Below, piece by piece: positions 62,201 through 64,000 of a stretch of DNA of 64,000 bases (within the stretch, counting starts at the first letter, position 1; each line of letters opens with the position of its first letter). The position numbers were made by a program, and so were the translations under genes. The stretch is taken from NCBI GenBank assembly GCA_932521025.1, contig OW051471.1:4774001-4838000 (forward strand), in the 5' to 3' direction. This DNA comes from Oscheius onirici. Its lineage: Eukaryota > Nematoda > Chromadorea > Rhabditida > Rhabditidae. Under the pieces are notes generated by a model. That model did not search any database. It was not told where the DNA came from and saw only the letters and a program-made list of their open reading frames with translations.

Positions 62201-62937
62201 TGCATTCTGGGAACTCGACGGTTAGTTTTAACTTATTTTCATGTCACGTAGTATCATGAGACTGAAGAAATTAGTTTCTCAAGGTCCCGTTTCCTTCCAA
62301 CATGAAAATCGTGTAAACAACCTCAAAGATAGTAATGTTTCCCGAAGAAATGACCAAAACAATTTCGCCGACTCAGAACAAAACGGTGTTCGCAGCTGCC
62401 GGCGCAGACTAGGCTAACCTCATTTCTCAACATAGTCAAAGACAGATGTAAACCTGTGTTGTATGTGTCTCACGTATTTACTCCGTCTCTTCAAAGTATT
62501 TGGGGTTAGTTTCTCTCTCGAAGTTTTTCACATGTTTCTCGTTGAATGATTGGGAGCATCTTTTCCGATCGTATTTTATAGAATTGCAATTTCTTAACCA
62601 CGTCACTGGTTTTGTTTCCATCATTTCATACTGATAGCTTTCTGTTTGTTTGCAGCAGACAACCATCAAGACCGCAGTCTTGCAAACCGTTAGAACAGCC
62701 ATTATGGGCTGTGTAACGGATTTCTCTGGCGCCTGGTTCACATTGTCTCGGTAGTATAATGATGGCTCATATTGGACATTTCTATATGGACCTTCGTGTC
62801 CCTCATTATCTCATTCCTTTTTCGCTAGTAGTAAATAGGATTGCAGAGTAACAACTTTTGCTCTCAGGAAATTGGATGCCTCATTAAGAATGCTGGCTGC
62901 CGGGAGGAGAATAATGGGAACCTTTTCTCTGGACTGA
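59057..62937 (+). CDS. ccm-2: Cerebral cavernous malformations 2 protein (CCM2): PTB + harmonin-homology domain
   Basis: Scaffold protein that links KRIT1/CCM1 to MEKK3-type kinase signalling. The inferred first exon is MVQSFEVA (59057-59080, GTAAGT donor), joining at 59386 to YAGLIEQQNSTTSIDPTGRT with DILAIIDASQ; this is the PTB start. Then LTWRFGEATGSFQHRISLQK, VPLHLIGSVCYIHEQHRHLI (about 60090), TRDIALLLAPSK and TDAESVCQALNTKFQQVFRE. The C-terminal domain is AADLSDNELQALIALITTYQ, LEYLQKLKELYGPHRKHLLP (about 61310-61445) and QPAFMEYLRLH. Later exons give RGFFSKLRKPSDQMHSGNST (to 62220), QTTIKTAVLQTVRTAIMG (62658) and KLDASLRMLAAGRRIMGTFS, stop 62937. Introns here are longer (to about 400 nt) than elsewhere in the window. 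Confidence 0.83.
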
Positions 62938-64000
62938 AAAAAAAGTAGTTCAACTTTCACCACGAGACGTCATGGCTGTGCCAAATGGCAAACCCCTGAG
63001 CTTGCTTATTTACATGAAGGGATCCGAGTTTGACGAAAAACATCCCAGAGTACGCACAGCATGATATCTACCCGTCTCTTTGCTCAGTGTTTTGAACAGC
63101 GTTATTGCTAAACAATAATTTCCAAGAAATCTTACACCTATTAGGCTGTTTTCACTGGACAAAAGACCCAGCGATCGTTCAGACCGCCAGAGACGCAGAG
63201 AAACGAGCGCCGCCCGCTCTCTCTCTCCCTTTGCCAAGTTGTTGTCTTTTTTGCCTCGTCAGACGGGCCTGAGGCCCCTGAACCTGGCGATTACCTAATC
63301 GTGTGAGCACGTCGATCGACGTTTATTCGCATGTTCAACAGCAGCAAAGGCAATCCCGTCTCGGTAACTTTTTGTTTGTTTAAAAACTTCGCTTCGTTAG
63401 AAAGAAAAGGCTCCGTGTCAACAGTAAACATATTTTTAAAATAGTGTCTTGTGCCATCGAATTTCTTGTACTGCCGATTGATAGCAGTTGTAAAGAGAGA
63501 TAGCGACTGCTTCCCGAGATCAATTTTTCGATCGACTGTTCATGAAAATGGTTCGAAGATCAGTACATTTTGTCAGCTAAAAGGACAATTGCTTTTATTT
63601 TCACAAGCTGTGCGAGTCCTTCCTCAAGCGCTCCTCAGCGATTCTACCAAGGCCAGAATCTACTGTGGAAAGAAGAGAATTCCAATCCCAGAACTGCGAC
63701 ACAGCAGGATTGTCAAGTCAACACTCATGGCTCCACCAGCGATGCTCGTCTCTACAGTGATTCCACCAAGTCAAGCAGCCGTCTACCCGAACAAGAAGAC
63801 AACTCCAATCGAGAAGATGTCTTCACGACTCGGTCAGGATGTTACCTCCTGAATGAGAAGAAACTGGGCAGTGGTCGAGACCTGAGAGCGGCAAAGGATT
63901 CCAAGAAACGACCGTTTCTGCATGATACCCCTCGATTCCGTCAAAATAAACTGTTAAAAGGACATTTGGTGTTTTGTACATAGCACTTGACTACGCTCCA
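62938..64000 (+). CDS. 3' part of an unidentified + strand gene, with spacer
   Basis: The convincing piece is an open stretch from about 63620 to stop 63983: APQRFYQGQNLLWKEENSNP, QVNTHGSTSDARLYSDSTKS, CYLLNEKKLGSGRDLRAAKD, then a basic end. It is hydrophilic and Ser/Asn/Asp-rich, and looks disordered. A competing frame (63451-63852) overlaps it. Possible upstream exons start at ATG 62971 (MAVPNGKPLSLLIYMKGSEF) and ATG 63331 (MFNSSKGNPVS followed by GTAACT). I do not recognise the protein and cannot settle the joins. Confidence 0.35.

Overview
This window reads as nuclear DNA of a nematode. Evidence: protein-coding genes split by very short introns (often 35-60 nt) with pyrimidine-rich TTTCAG/TTTTAG acceptors; about 25 genes packed in 64 kb; and several nematode hallmarks: two PAN+ZP cuticle-type genes resembling NOAH proteins, a JNK-group kinase with the Ser-Asp-Tyr activation motif of KGB-1, a CUB-like GPI-type secreted protein, and possible polycistronic gene runs. 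I cannot name the species. No rRNA, tRNA, CRISPR or bacterial gene was seen. All gene models are splice predictions made by eye; outer limits and conserved exons are firmer than internal joins.

Left part (0.1-14 kb): an NF-YB histone-fold gene on + converges on a large MYST acetyltransferase gene of the KAT6 type on -. Then, all on -, come a two-PAN ZP gene (NOAH-2-like), a five-PAN ZP gene (NOAH-1-like) and, at 14.2-16.4 kb, a fatty-acid transport/acyl-CoA synthetase gene (ACS-22/FATP4 type). These three are all plausible apical matrix or cuticle-barrier genes. A 1.5 kb stretch with no recognised gene follows, then a small unknown + gene.

Middle (18.6-35 kb): SPO11, CHTF18 and G3BP lie head to tail on - with gaps of about 170 and 370 nt, a possible operon. 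A Brahma-type SWI/SNF ATPase (SWSN-4) and an SDR dehydrogenase (HSD17B10/ARD-1 type) lie on +. Next come a small type I membrane protein (-), an AT-hook protein and an unknown hydrophilic protein (+, 113 nt apart), and a 530-codon intronless gene (-).

Right part (37-64 kb): an Ig/EGF membrane protein, a GNAT acetyltransferase and a C1GALT1-type glycosyltransferase on +; a 1.4 kb near-perfect inverted repeat with an open reading frame in each arm; a secreted protein with three repeats; a peptide-precursor-like gene; a CUB-like gene (-); the KGB-1-like MAP kinase; a secreted Gln/Tyr-rich protein (-); a 433-bp non-autonomous DNA transposon with perfect 8-bp target duplications; an intronless PH-like gene; a CCM2 gene; and the 3' part of an unidentified gene.

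The most interesting items are the inverted repeat and its neighbouring dispersed repeat, the hAT-like MITE, the triple-repeat secreted protein, the Thr-rich insert inside a ZP domain, alternative last exons in the SWI/SNF gene, and the SPO11-CHTF18-G3BP run.
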